In this document: positions 41,727-49,582 of the stretch, one piece after another
How the letters are laid out: each line of letters starts with the position of its first letter
How positions within the stretch are numbered: the first letter of the stretch is position 1
From: Cohnella candidum
GTDB lineage: Bacteria; Bacillota; Bacilli; Paenibacillales; Paenibacillaceae
Length of the DNA: 64,000 nucleotides
Direction of reading: 5' to 3'
Assembly: GCF_003713065.1 (NCBI RefSeq)
Contig: NZ_CP033433.1
Location: forward strand, 4,799,501 to 4,863,500
Notes under the pieces: model-generated
The model's input: only the letters and a program-made list of their open reading frames with translations
Told to the model about the DNA's origin: nothing
Database searches by the model: none
Made by a program: the position numbers and the translations under genes

Positions 41727-42376
41727 GTCATGTCTTTCAGCCAGATGACGGCTTGCGTTCGGTCATTCGTGCCGATCTTATCGTAAATCGTGCTGATGTA
41801 ATTTTTGACCGTTCCTTCGCTCATGAACAGCAGTTGGGCGATTTCCCGGTTATTCCGTCCTTCCACCATGAGGGAGATAATGCTCATTTCCCTCTCCGTG
41901 AATTTGACTTCGGAAGCTTTGCTTCGCGTCCTGGAAGCCGCGGAGTCACCGGATCCGGCTGCGGACAAGCGTGCCGCCAGCTTCACCGCGATCGCGGAGG
42001 GCAGCATGATGTCGCCGCGGGCGGCTTCGCGGATGGCTTGCAGAAGCTTGTCCGTCGGAATGTCCTTCAGCAGGAAGCCGACGGCTCCGCTTGCCAGCGC
42101 TTCAATAATGTATTCATCCTCGTCGAAGGTGGTGAGGACGAGCACTTTGGTGCCGGGCATCGTGCCGCGCAGCTTTTTGACGGCTTCGATTCCGTTCATG
42201 ACCGGCATCCGGATGTCCATGAGCACCAAGTCGGGGCGATACTGCTCGACCAATCGGCAGGCTTCCTCGCCGTTCTCCGCGGTGGCGACGACCTCGATAT
42301 CTTCTTCTAATTGAAGGATCGTCTGCAGGCCGTCCCTCATGAGGGTCTGATCGTCGGCGATCAATACTCGGAGCAT
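41717..42376 (-). CDS. NarL/LuxR-type response regulator
   Basis: A 219-residue regulator. The receiver has the acidic pair in LIADDQ, the phospho-acceptor Asp in LVLMDIRMP, and Thr/Lys switch residues (VLTTFD, LLKD). The C-terminal LuxR HTH reads FTEREMSIISLMVEGRNNREIAQLLFMSEGTVKNYISTIYDKIG. It is the first gene of the operon with two 7TMR-DISM kinases, so it is their output. Palindromes GTCATATGAC lie at both ends of the gene. The ATG follows AAAGGGGAG; TATAAT on the minus strand (42410-42415) marks its promoter. Confidence 0.92.
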   Translation of the reverse strand: MLRVLIADDQTLMRDGLQTILQLEEDIEVVATAENGEEACRLVEQYRPDLVLMDIRMPVMNGIEAVKKLRGTMPGTKVLVLTTFDEDEYIIEALASGAVGFLLKDIPTDKLLQAIREAARGDIMLPSAIAVKLAARLSAAGSGDSAASRTRSKASEVKFTEREMSIISLMVEGRNNREIAQLLFMSEGTVKNYISTIYDKIGTNDRTQAVIWLKDMTVI

Positions 42377-42409
42377 GCGGCACTCCCCTTTCCATTTCCA
42401 TTATAAGAC

Positions 42410-42415
42410 ATAGGT
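42410..42415 (-). promoter_or_regulatory. -10 box of the response regulator-kinase operon
   Basis: TATAAT on the minus strand, 34 bp before the ATG at 42376. At 17-bp spacing the -35 (ATGCCA) is poor, suggesting activator dependence. Confidence 0.5.
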
Positions 42416-42485
42416 CCCTTTTTGGCATGGAGCTTTCGACGCGTTCTTGCGATTTTTGTGACTTTGCTCCTGACGCGTGTCACTG

Positions 42486-42495
42486 GTCATATGAC
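42486..42495. promoter_or_regulatory. GTCATATGAC palindrome between the response regulator and HD-GYP genes
   Basis: Same 10-bp core as at 41716-41725. It lies about 70 bp upstream of the response-regulator -10 and just upstream of the HD-GYP gene, so it could serve either promoter. Confidence 0.4.
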
Positions 42496-42568
42496 GCGAG
42501 GCTCCCGTACGATAGGACTATGACAGGGGACGCGATGCCGGGCCCCCGAGTGAAAGGAAGTGTCGAGT

Positions 42569-43732
42569 ATGATTATCATGAGAACAAGCGAATGCCGTCC
42601 GGGGATGAAGCTGGGCCGCTCGATCTATACGGAGCAAGGACACGTGCTCGCCGGAAGAGGGTTCCTGTTGACGGAGCATGCCATCCTGAAGCTTCAACAG
42701 ATGGGACTTCCGTTCCTGCATATTGAAGAACAAGGAACGGAGGACATCGCGCCGGACCAAGCTATACGGGACGAAACGCTCATCGTGCTGCACGGCGCAT
42801 TGTCGCACGTGATGGACGAATTGTCGGCCGGCGCCAAGGAAACCGTGTCGGGTTCCGTCGTTCGCTTCTGCCACGATTCCGCGAAACTGCTCGTGGATGA
42901 TCTCCGCGTGCGCCGCAACCACCTGTGCCTGCCCGTCCATCTGAGCACGACGCTGACCGACGGTGACAAGCAGCACTTCGTCGAGCATGCGCTGAACGTC
43001 GGCGTTTGCGCAACGAAGCTCGGACTTGAAGAAGGGTTGTCCGGAGAAGAGCTGCACGCGTTCTCGATGGGCGCCATGCTGCACGATATCGGCCGTCTCC
43101 TGCTTCCGAACGGGTTGGACAGCAAGGCGATGAACTCCGATTTCGCCGAATACGGCAACCATGCCGAGCTGGGCTTCCGTTTGCTGAGGGACAGCGGCTT
43201 CCCGACCCTGACCGCCCAATGCGCGCTGTTCCATCACGAACGCGTGGACGGCAGCGGCTATCCGTTCGGCCTGCAGGGCCACCGGATCCATCCGCTCATC
43301 CAATGGGTCAGCATTTTCGATATGTTCGATACGCTGGTCAACGGACGCGGACAAGGCAGCCCGATGCTGCCGCACGAAGCGCTTGAAGTGATTTACGGCG
43401 GGGCCGGCTCCTTGTACGACATGGAGAAGGTTTGCCGCTTGCGCGACAGTATGGCGTTGTTTCCGAAAGGAACGACCGTCCGACTGAGCTCCGGCGAGAT
43501 CGGCGTCGTATCCGGCTTCGACGAAGACAGCAAGCAGCGCCCGATCGTCCGCGTCATCCGCAATCCCGAAGGAACCGCCCTGGACCGTCCTTACGAGGTA
43601 GATCTGAAGCGCCAGCTGCATTTGATGATCAGCGGCTTCGGCACTTCGAAATCCGTGCACGGCAGCTCGGCGTTCGACTTGGCAGCGGATCCATCGCATG
43701 CCCGTGAGAACCGCGTTTTCCACGTCGTATGA
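42569..43732 (+). CDS. HD-GYP domain cyclic-di-GMP phosphodiesterase-like protein
   Basis: A 387-residue soluble protein. An N-terminal domain of about 120 residues precedes an HD-GYP domain. It has HALNVGVCATKLG, the HD pair in MLHDIGRLLLP, NHAELGF, HHERVDGSGYP (the GYP motif) and a later SIFDMFDTLVNGR. The metal-binding His/Asp set looks complete, so c-di-GMP hydrolysis is likely. A C-terminal beta domain follows (about residues 300-380). The ATG at 42569 is preferred over the GTG at 42560 from its AAAGGAAG spacing. Confidence 0.87.
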   Translation: MIIMRTSECRPGMKLGRSIYTEQGHVLAGRGFLLTEHAILKLQQMGLPFLHIEEQGTEDIAPDQAIRDETLIVLHGALSHVMDELSAGAKETVSGSVVRFCHDSAKLLVDDLRVRRNHLCLPVHLSTTLTDGDKQHFVEHALNVGVCATKLGLEEGLSGEELHAFSMGAMLHDIGRLLLPNGLDSKAMNSDFAEYGNHAELGFRLLRDSGFPTLTAQCALFHHERVDGSGYPFGLQGHRIHPLIQWVSIFDMFDTLVNGRGQGSPMLPHEALEVIYGGAGSLYDMEKVCRLRDSMALFPKGTTVRLSSGEIGVVSGFDEDSKQRPIVRVIRNPEGTALDRPYEVDLKRQLHLMISGFGTSKSVHGSSAFDLAADPSHARENRVFHVV

Positions 43733-43759
43733 TGGCCAAAAAAAACCAGCCATTAAATG

Positions 43760-43788
43760 CTTGACTTTCTGCTTCAAAAACAATATTC
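43760..43788 (+). promoter_or_regulatory. promoter of the tRNA-Thr gene
   Basis: TTGACT (43760-43765), 17 bp, TATTCT (43783-43788), 15 bp before the tRNA 5' end. Confidence 0.75.
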
Positions 43789-43803
43789 TATAAAAGTGAT
43801 TTC

Positions 43804-43879
<76 letters not shown>

Positions 43880-43896
43880 CTTACAAAAACATTAAC

Positions 43897-43933
43897 GGCG
43901 CGGCTTCCGAAGATTTCGGAACCGCGCCTTTTT
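43897..43933 (+). terminator. terminator of the tRNA-Thr gene
   Basis: GGCGCGG and TTCCGA arms pairing with TTCGGA and CCGCGCC, followed by TTTTT. Confidence 0.9.
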
Positions 43934-43950
43934 GGTTTTCATGCTCTGGC

Positions 43951-44795
43951 CTAGTTTACATATTTTCCGTAATCGGGGACTGCGATTTGATCAAATTCAT
44001 TGACGAGTTTTTTAAGGCTCTTGGCAAGTATGTCGCCGGACATGGGTATCCCGTGGCCGGTAATGGCGACCGAAGGCTTCAATGCCTCCAGTTGAATCAC
44101 GGATTGTTTTGCGGCTTCCCAATCCGTCGTGAGATAACGGGGAGGTCCGCTAATTTCCTGTTCTTGAGTGAATACTTTATACAGGTATTCTTGTTTCACC
44201 GTTATGAAAGCATCGCCTGCGATCAGGCCCGGTCATGTTCACGGAATAAAGAAACGTGCCCCGGAGAATGTCCGGGCGTATGAATCCATCTGAATTCCGG
44301 CAAATAGGGAACGGTTTCATCCATAGGCAGCGCTTGGACGTGATTCCCTAAGTCTATGGGTTCATTAGGGAACAGCGGGGATATTTTTGATATCATGCCG
44401 CCTTCCACTGTCGAGTCCGGCTGCGGATAGCTTTTTTGGCCGGTGAGAAACGGCAGCTCCATGGGATGCGCGTAAACCGGGACTTTCCATTCCTTAACCA
44501 GTTCGATTATTCCGCCCACATGATCAAAGTGGCCATGGGTTAGAATGATGGCATGGGGCCGTCCATTCGCACCGAATCGCTGTTCGGCGACGGACATGAT
44601 TTCATTCCCTGACATAGGCATACCGGCATCCACTAATACGAAATCACCGGTTGCCGGATTGCCCACGAAACTAACGTTGACGATTTGGATCGTGTGACCA
44701 TATAAATCAGGCAATACCTCAAACCCAAGACCGCTTCCCAATGAAGTCGCCGGAATAAATTTGTAATCCGTTCCGTAATGCATTTCTTGATCCAT
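43951..44795 (-). pseudogene. metallo-beta-lactamase-fold hydrolase, frameshifted
   Basis: The first part (ATG at 44795) encodes 190 residues with LTHGHFDHVGG (HxHxDH) and HTPGHSPGH, then stops at 44223-44225 after HDRA. Shifting by one base continues the fold as LIAGDAF and on to 43951 (KPSVAITGHG). A single lost base near 44224-44230 explains this. Repaired, it would be about 281 residues, the length of MBL-fold lactonase-like hydrolases. Local GC is lower than the neighbours, suggesting acquisition. A sequencing error is the main alternative. Confidence 0.85.
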
Positions 44796-44869
44796 TATTC
44801 ACTCCTCCTCAGCTAAATGCCCGTCTGTATGATTCCCTGATTTCGGAAAATAGTCGGTTGATATTCGGC

Positions 44870-45700
44870 TCATTTCGCCGCTTTACTCCGTTTCGCCTTT
44901 TTGGCGGAGAGGTCCGGCTCTTCCTGCCCGATGTCCGCCAAGCTTCTTTGGATCGCCGACATGAAATCGGTAAGGTGCCGGCTGGAGTCCGTCGATGCGA
45001 GAGGGTGAGAAACCTCGGGAACTTGGCCGGCGATTTTGGAATCGATCAGGTGGATCATGGACTCGTTATGCACGTTGGGATATAGCGCGGGATCGTAAGG
45101 CACGGACAAGCCGGATACCAAGCTGCCGAATGCCTGCATCAACTCGGTTGTCATCTCGGGTACCGCGGAGGAGTTTGCTGCCGGGTACGCTCGGACTTCA
45201 TCGGCATAGTGCAGCGTGGTGAGCATAAGTCCGTCTTTGGAAGCCCACAGGGCGGCAAGCTGCTGAACGGATCTCATCGTCACGTAACCGATGCCGGTTC
45301 GTTTCATTTTCAACAAAGAATAACGGAGAAGCTCGAAAGCCTGCCCGCCCACCTCGTCGACGCCTACGAAGTAATGCTTCTTCCAATAATGGGGTTCAAG
45401 TTCGGACGAACGGACGAAGTGCTGGACGCGGAACGTTTTGTCGGCAGGCGGCGCAATCGCTTGAAGCTCTTCTTCGCTCACTTCGACGAACTTACCGCCG
45501 CCAAGGTCGTAAACTTTGCGGATATTTTCGTTTTCCACTTCGGTCTGGCAACTTTGGCAATACTTCAAGTGCGAGATCGGATTTCCGCAATCGGCATGCT
45601 GCTGCCGGAATGAGATGCCTTTCTCCTCGGTGGCGGAATACAGCTTGATCGGAACCTGGAGCTGGGCAATTTGAATCGTGCCTTTCCAGAACGCTTGCAT
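44870..45700 (-). CDS. ku: Ku protein (bacterial non-homologous end joining)
   Basis: A 276-residue Ku. The N-terminus MQAFWKGTIQIAQLQVPIKLYSAT is family-typical. A Cys-rich insertion (ADCGNPISHLKYCQSC) resembles the structural zinc-like site. The ring-forming core follows, with DYEAD-region residues and a basic Lys-rich C-terminal tail (KKAKRSKAAK). It forms a homodimer that encircles DNA ends and recruits LigD. No ligD lies in this window. It is transcribed alone. Confidence 0.93.
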   Translation of the reverse strand: MQAFWKGTIQIAQLQVPIKLYSATEEKGISFRQQHADCGNPISHLKYCQSCQTEVENENIRKVYDLGGGKFVEVSEEELQAIAPPADKTFRVQHFVRSSELEPHYWKKHYFVGVDEVGGQAFELLRYSLLKMKRTGIGYVTMRSVQQLAALWASKDGLMLTTLHYADEVRAYPAANSSAVPEMTTELMQAFGSLVSGLSVPYDPALYPNVHNESMIHLIDSKIAGQVPEVSHPLASTDSSRHLTDFMSAIQRSLADIGQEEPDLSAKKAKRSKAAK

Positions 45701-45842
45701 GATAACGTCCCCTATCCCTGAAAATAAATCATTATCTTTATTTCCAAAGTTAGAGGGTGAAATACAGCGGTTTCCAGCATAAACGCCGTACCGGAGGACA
45801 CCTTAATGAAGGATTAAAACTCGTTTAAAAGGTGGGTACAGC

Positions 45843-46301
45843 ATGAAAAGACAGATCCAAAGCGGTTTGATGGTCGCAGGCTTGTCTTTGATGTTGGCCG
45901 TTCCGGCCTATGCTCAAGGCACGAACAGCACGACGGGTACCGGCATGGGCACGTATAGCGGTACGGGCACATACAACAATACGGGCACGCCGGGTACCTA
46001 TAATGGCGTCGGTACGACGAACGGCACGGGAACGTTCCACGGTGCAGGCATCGGCATTAACGGTACGGGCGTCGGAGTGGGCACGTATACGAACAGCGGC
46101 TTCAGCAACAATATGGGCCGCACCGGAACTTACGGAACGAATAACTACACCGGGTACAACACGGGCGTGACGAACACGGGCCGGTACCGCACGACGGCAA
46201 CGACGACGACACGCAACTATGACTGGGGATGGCTGGGTCTTCTGGGTCTGATCGGCCTTGCCGGTATGCGCAACAGAAATCCGGAGCGGGATCGCAGCTA
46301 A
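45843..46301 (+). CDS. secreted Gly/Thr/Asn-rich protein with C-terminal WGxxGxxG segment
   Basis: A 152-residue protein. A Sec signal peptide (about residues 1-25, cleaved after AYA) is followed by a low-complexity region of GTG, GTY and GTN triads (about 26-120). The end reads DWGWLGLLGLIGLAGMRNRN, a hydrophobic helix followed by basic residues. This matches the WGxxGxxG family of small Firmicutes surface proteins, whose tail resembles a sorting or membrane-retention signal. The function is unknown. The ATG at 45843 follows AAAAGGTGG. Confidence 0.82.
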   Translation: MKRQIQSGLMVAGLSLMLAVPAYAQGTNSTTGTGMGTYSGTGTYNNTGTPGTYNGVGTTNGTGTFHGAGIGINGTGVGVGTYTNSGFSNNMGRTGTYGTNNYTGYNTGVTNTGRYRTTATTTTRNYDWGWLGLLGLIGLAGMRNRNPERDRS

Positions 46302-46323
46302 TTTCTCGACACCCCGATAATAC

Positions 46324-46353
46324 GAAGAGCCCGCCCTTGATGGCGGGCTCTTC
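46324..46353. terminator. hairpin between the WGxxGxxG and immA genes
   Basis: 12-bp perfect stem GAAGAGCCCGCC / GGCGGGCTCTTC between convergent genes. It has no real T-run, so it is probably a weak bidirectional terminator. Confidence 0.65.
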
Positions 46354-46894
46354 ACGTCGGCAATCCGGAACGCGGCAGAGGATAGGCACCGGCTTCCAGC
46401 GCTTCTTCCCACAAAGCGCGGGCGAAAATCCGGCGTTGAATCTGCTCCAGCCTTCTCCGCGCCAAGGCCGGCGTGACGCCGAACCGATCCGCAAGCAGTT
46501 CCGAGGCTTCTTCCAGGCTGTCGGGCAGAGGGATCGCCATCAGCATGGAGGCGGGAATCGCCGCGTATAGAACGAACCGGTTGGCCTCCGCTTCCTGCCC
46601 CTCGCAAAACGATTTGGGCATCAGCGTCTGATTGCCGGCATGGCGAAGCACGTGGCATAGCTCATGCAGGAACTCTTCCCATTGTTCCCTGGCGCCCAGT
46701 CGTTTATCGATGAGAATGGAGCGCATGCCTAAATATTCGAGAGCCCGGCTGGTCTCGTCCATATAGTGGACCCAGACATTCAAACGCGCGGCCACCTCGT
46801 CAATGTTCAACTGCGAGACCGCCCGGATGCCGGCTTTGTCCCACAACTGCTCCGTCCACTGCTCCAGCGTGGTTTGCGCAAAGCTCAGATTCAT
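46352..46894 (-). CDS. ImmA/IrrE-family metallopeptidase
   Basis: A 180-residue protein with the zinc-peptidase motif HELCHVLRH and a downstream Glu region (EGQEAEANRF) typical of ImmA/IrrE. ImmA of ICEBs1 and phage relatives cleaves the paired XRE repressor to derepress the element. The ATG at 46894 follows AAAGGTGAAG; a longer frame exists upstream but runs antisense through the XRE gene. It is 73 bp downstream of the XRE repressor gene on the same strand, its presumed target. Confidence 0.88.
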   Translation of the reverse strand: MNLSFAQTTLEQWTEQLWDKAGIRAVSQLNIDEVAARLNVWVHYMDETSRALEYLGMRSILIDKRLGAREQWEEFLHELCHVLRHAGNQTLMPKSFCEGQEAEANRFVLYAAIPASMLMAIPLPDSLEEASELLADRFGVTPALARRRLEQIQRRIFARALWEEALEAGAYPLPRSGLPT

Positions 46895-46967
46895 GGCTTC
46901 ACCTTTATTGAATGAGAATGTATGTTCGTATTTTTCCGGAAAAGAAAAGCCCTTTGAGGGCCCTCGT

Positions 46968-47372
46968 TTACGCTCCGCCTTGCCGGTCGCCCGGCTTCCT
47001 TCCTTGTTCCTTCTCCCGGATGAACTCCCAAAACCTCCGCATTTCCTCTTTGCGCGCTTCCGGCGCGGCCAAGTACTCCTTGAAAAAAACGCCATGCTCC
47101 GGATTGTTGATGAATTGCTCGAATGCCGCATGGAAATCGGCATCGCCTGTTTCAGGATGTCCCGCGGTTGGGTCATCCGTGCGGCCCAGCAAGTAATCGG
47201 CCGTCGTTTTATAATATTCGGCAAATCGGCTCAGCATCTGGGGGTCCGGCTTGCGATCCCCGGATTCGTAACGCGACAATTGTACGTTGCTGATACCCAG
47301 GTCTTTGGCGGAGTCAAGCTGCGTCTTGCCGAGCTTTTCCCTGCGTTCCCGCAGGCGGTGTCCGAGTGGCAT
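46968..47372 (-). CDS. XRE-family repressor (ImmR-like)
   Basis: A 134-residue regulator. The N-terminal HTH_3 domain (RLRERREKLGKTQLDSAKDLGISNVQLSRYESGDRKP, about residues 6-42) is followed by an acidic C-terminal region like ImmR/phage repressors. It is divergent from the XhlA-lysin genes. Its own promoter (47408-47436) and the opposite one share a pair of inverted operators, so it is probably the switch for the cassette. The following ImmA peptidase would inactivate it. Confidence 0.9.
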   Translation of the reverse strand: MPLGHRLRERREKLGKTQLDSAKDLGISNVQLSRYESGDRKPDPQMLSRFAEYYKTTADYLLGRTDDPTAGHPETGDADFHAAFEQFINNPEHGVFFKEYLAAPEARKEEMRRFWEFIREKEQGRKPGDRQGGA

Positions 47373-47407
47373 CGTCGATCTTCCTTCGAGTGGAGTGGGA
47401 TAACTTT

Positions 47408-47436
47408 AGTATAGCAGGTTTGTCGGTTTGGTAAAA
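47408..47436 (-). promoter_or_regulatory. promoter of the XRE-immA operon
   Basis: On the minus strand, TTTTAC (47431-47436), a 17-bp spacer and TATACT (47408-47413). The -35 lies 5 bp from operator 47442-47460. Confidence 0.7.
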
Positions 47437-47441
47437 CTTTA

Positions 47442-47521
47442 TTTTGCCATTTTGGAAATTTTAAGTTGACTACGAGAGTTATTGCTCTTATGATAGAGTT
47501 GCAATTTCCATTATGGCAAAA
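47442..47521. promoter_or_regulatory. paired inverted operators of the phage-like cassette
   Basis: TTTTGCCATTTTGGAAATT (47442-47460) and its inverted copy at 47503-47521 match at 17 of 19 positions. Each is itself near-palindromic (TTnCCA-N3/4-TGGnAA). They bracket the plus-strand promoter TTGACT-17-TATGAT (47466-47494). A further half-site ATGGCA lies near 47546. Confidence 0.8.
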
Positions 47522-47574
47522 ATAATTGTATCAGATGTTACCGAAATGGCAATGAAAAAGGAGGCGGGTAACGG

Positions 47575-47865
47575 ATGAGAACCCATCCCATGCGCCAAAA
47601 CGACAAAGTGGATGAAATGAGGGAGTTCGCGGAAATGCGGGAGCGCCTGGTCCGGCTGGAGACCATCCTGGAGGCTTTGGGGGAGGATCGGGAAACCGCT
47701 AAATTGTCTAAAGAGACGGCATTGCACGCGATCCAGGCTGCGAAATCCGCGCACCATCGTTTGGACGACATGAAGGAAGGCCAGCGGTGGCTCTGGCGCA
47801 CGATTGCGGGAACCATCCTGGCATCCGCGGCGGCGATTTTAACGAGTTTCATTACGGGAAGCTGA
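47575..47865 (+). CDS. XhlA-like (hemolysin XhlA) phage lysis-associated membrane protein
   Basis: A 96-residue protein. An amphipathic, charged N-terminal helical region (MREFAEMRERLVRLETILEAL) is followed by a C-terminal transmembrane segment preceded by RWLWRTIAGT. This is the layout of XhlA, which in PBSX-type prophages works with holin XhlB and an amidase to lyse the host. The ATG at 47575 follows AAGGAGG. No XhlB-type holin follows; a lysin-like gene lies 98 bp downstream. Confidence 0.82.
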   Translation: MRTHPMRQNDKVDEMREFAEMRERLVRLETILEALGEDRETAKLSKETALHAIQAAKSAHHRLDDMKEGQRWLWRTIAGTILASAAAILTSFITGS

Positions 47866-47963
47866 TGAGATTTCTCTTAGAGCCCTCATAAAACCCTCGC
47901 TAGTCTCATTCAATAAAAGAAGATGCGTAATGCATTCAACCGCAGAAAAGCGAGGGATGCCTG

Positions 47964-48722
47964 GTGGCCGAAGGAATCGACTGTGCCACGCCGCTGAACG
48001 CCGATCATGCGAGATCGCTCGCCGGAGCCGGATATCGGTTCGCCGCCCGTTATCTGGTGCCGGCAGCGTATGCTTGGAAGCGCCTGACCCGAGCGGAGGC
48101 CGAAGCCATTACGGCGGCGGGCCTGCAGATCATCTCCGTTTACGAAACGTCCGCGAACCGTGCGGCGGGGGGTGCATCCGCCGGGCTGGCGGATGGGACC
48201 GCGGCGATGCGGGAAGCCCGAGCGGTCGGTCAGCCCGAAGGCTCGGCCATCTACTTCGCGGTCGATTATGACGCGGCGGCCAGCGACTTCGATGAAATCG
48301 AAGCCTACTTGAAAGCGGCGGCTTCTCGGATCACCGGGTATGAAACCGGCGTATACGGTTCTTATTCGGTCGTGGAGGAGATGGCCAGGCGGCAGGCGTG
48401 CCGGCATTTCTGGCAGACTTACGCGTGGAGCCGGGGGAAGAGAAGCGATCATGCCAACGTCTTTCAGTACCAAAACGACGTCCGGGTCGCCGGGGTCGCC
48501 TTGGACTTGAATCATTCCTACGGCGGCGAAGGCTGGTGGAACACCCAAGACCCTCAATTGAAGATAGAGGAGGAGGTTCCGTCGATGAGCCAAGAAGACG
48601 CGGTGAAAATCATCGCTTTTCTCCAAGCGGCTTGGAACGCGGCGACGACGAAGACCGACAAGGACGAATTCCATCGTCTCGCGAACGAAGTCCGGAAAGC
48701 CGCCGGCATGCCGCTGGAGTGA
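47964..48722 (+). CDS. DUF1906 (Rv2525c-like) glycoside-hydrolase-fold protein, putative lysin
   Basis: A 252-residue protein. Residues about 1-195 form the DUF1906 TIM-barrel-like domain. EGIDCATPL at the start, SVYETS, IYFAVDYDA and GVYGSYSV are typical acidic-loop segments of the GH25-related family. A C-terminal helical tail (EDAVKIIAFLQAAWN to the end) is common on phage-type lysins in Paenibacillaceae. There is no signal peptide, consistent with release through a lysis pathway. The GTG at 47964 follows AGGG. It is probably co-expressed with the XhlA-like gene. Confidence 0.8.
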   Translation: MAEGIDCATPLNADHARSLAGAGYRFAARYLVPAAYAWKRLTRAEAEAITAAGLQIISVYETSANRAAGGASAGLADGTAAMREARAVGQPEGSAIYFAVDYDAAASDFDEIEAYLKAAASRITGYETGVYGSYSVVEEMARRQACRHFWQTYAWSRGKRSDHANVFQYQNDVRVAGVALDLNHSYGGEGWWNTQDPQLKIEEEVPSMSQEDAVKIIAFLQAAWNAATTKTDKDEFHRLANEVRKAAGMPLE

Positions 48723-48740
48723 ACTTCAGGAACGAAAAGA

Positions 48741-48775
48741 AGCGACCCGCCGGGAACCCATCCAGGCGGGTCGCT
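48741..48775. terminator. hairpin terminator between lysin and NUDIX genes
   Basis: 11-bp stem AGCGACCCGCC / GGCGGGTCGCT between convergent genes. The T-rich tail is poor. Confidence 0.6.
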
Positions 48776-48822
48776 CCTGTTAGGATGCTCGCAACACCTT
48801 ATCGGTGCGGATTTCGCAAACG

Positions 48823-49473
48823 TTATTCGCGAGCCGCCAAGCCGTGCAGAAACCGAAACACCCCGACATAGTAGGCATAATCCCGGGAAACGAACTGCGA
48901 CGCCCGGACCCGAACGCGGCTCGGCAGCGCCTTACCGTCCTTCACTTCGATGCCTTCAGCCTCGACGGAGTCCTCGTATCCTTCCATCATCGCGATCAGG
49001 CGAAGGGCATCCGCTTCGTACAAGCCCGCCACTTCTTCCTCCTGAAGCCGGAAATCGCGCGGGAGTTGTTCGGTCACGAAGCCGTATACGTGGCTGAGCT
49101 CCCGGTCGATATACCGTTTGCCCTGCGCTTCGCCTTCCGCTTCTTCCCGAATGTTGCCGTAATAAACAAGCCGATCGAAAGGCACGGACAAGCCGAGCTC
49201 TTCCTCGACTTCCCGCACCGCTTCTTCCACCGTTTCGCCTGCGGCAAGGTGGCCGGCCGCCGTGATGTCGTAGCCTCCGGGATTCGTGTCTTTGGCGTCC
49301 GAACGCCGCTGGAACAGGATTTTCACCCGGCCGTCCCCGTCCAACCGGACAAGCCAGCAATGGAATGTTTGATGCCAATGGCCTTGCTCGTGAACTTCCG
49401 TCCGGGAAGCGGTGCCGAGCGGATTCCCTATACCGTCGTAAATGTCAAAAAGTTCGTTATTTGGGGTTGTCAT
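48823..49473 (-). CDS. NUDIX hydrolase
   Basis: A 216-residue NUDIX protein. The NUDIX box GHLAAGETVEEAVREVEEELG (G-5x-E-7x-REVxEExG) is intact. The surroundings (HWHQTFHCWLV, ILFQRRSDAKDTNPGGYDITAAGH) resemble the isopentenyl-diphosphate-isomerase-like/YfcD NUDIX subgroup. The exact substrate is unknown. The ATG at 49473 follows GGGAGGTTT. It stands alone between the phage-like cassette and the divergent MHYT-like kinase. Confidence 0.87.
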   Translation of the reverse strand: MTTPNNELFDIYDGIGNPLGTASRTEVHEQGHWHQTFHCWLVRLDGDGRVKILFQRRSDAKDTNPGGYDITAAGHLAAGETVEEAVREVEEELGLSVPFDRLVYYGNIREEAEGEAQGKRYIDRELSHVYGFVTEQLPRDFRLQEEEVAGLYEADALRLIAMMEGYEDSVEAEGIEVKDGKALPSRVRVRASQFVSRDYAYYVGVFRFLHGLAARE

Positions 49474-49582
49474 ATCGGAAACCTCCCATTAATTGGACCG
49501 AGCCGGAAGGGAATTTGGCGTATATCGTCGAAGAGGATAAAGAGCATTCCCAATGCAGCCCATTCGATCGCGAGGGATGAAC

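Noticed and set aside
46895..47224. A 110-residue N-terminal extension of the ImmA gene
   Set aside because: It overlaps the XRE gene in another frame; the internal ATG at 46894 has a proper ribosome binding site and the family starts there.
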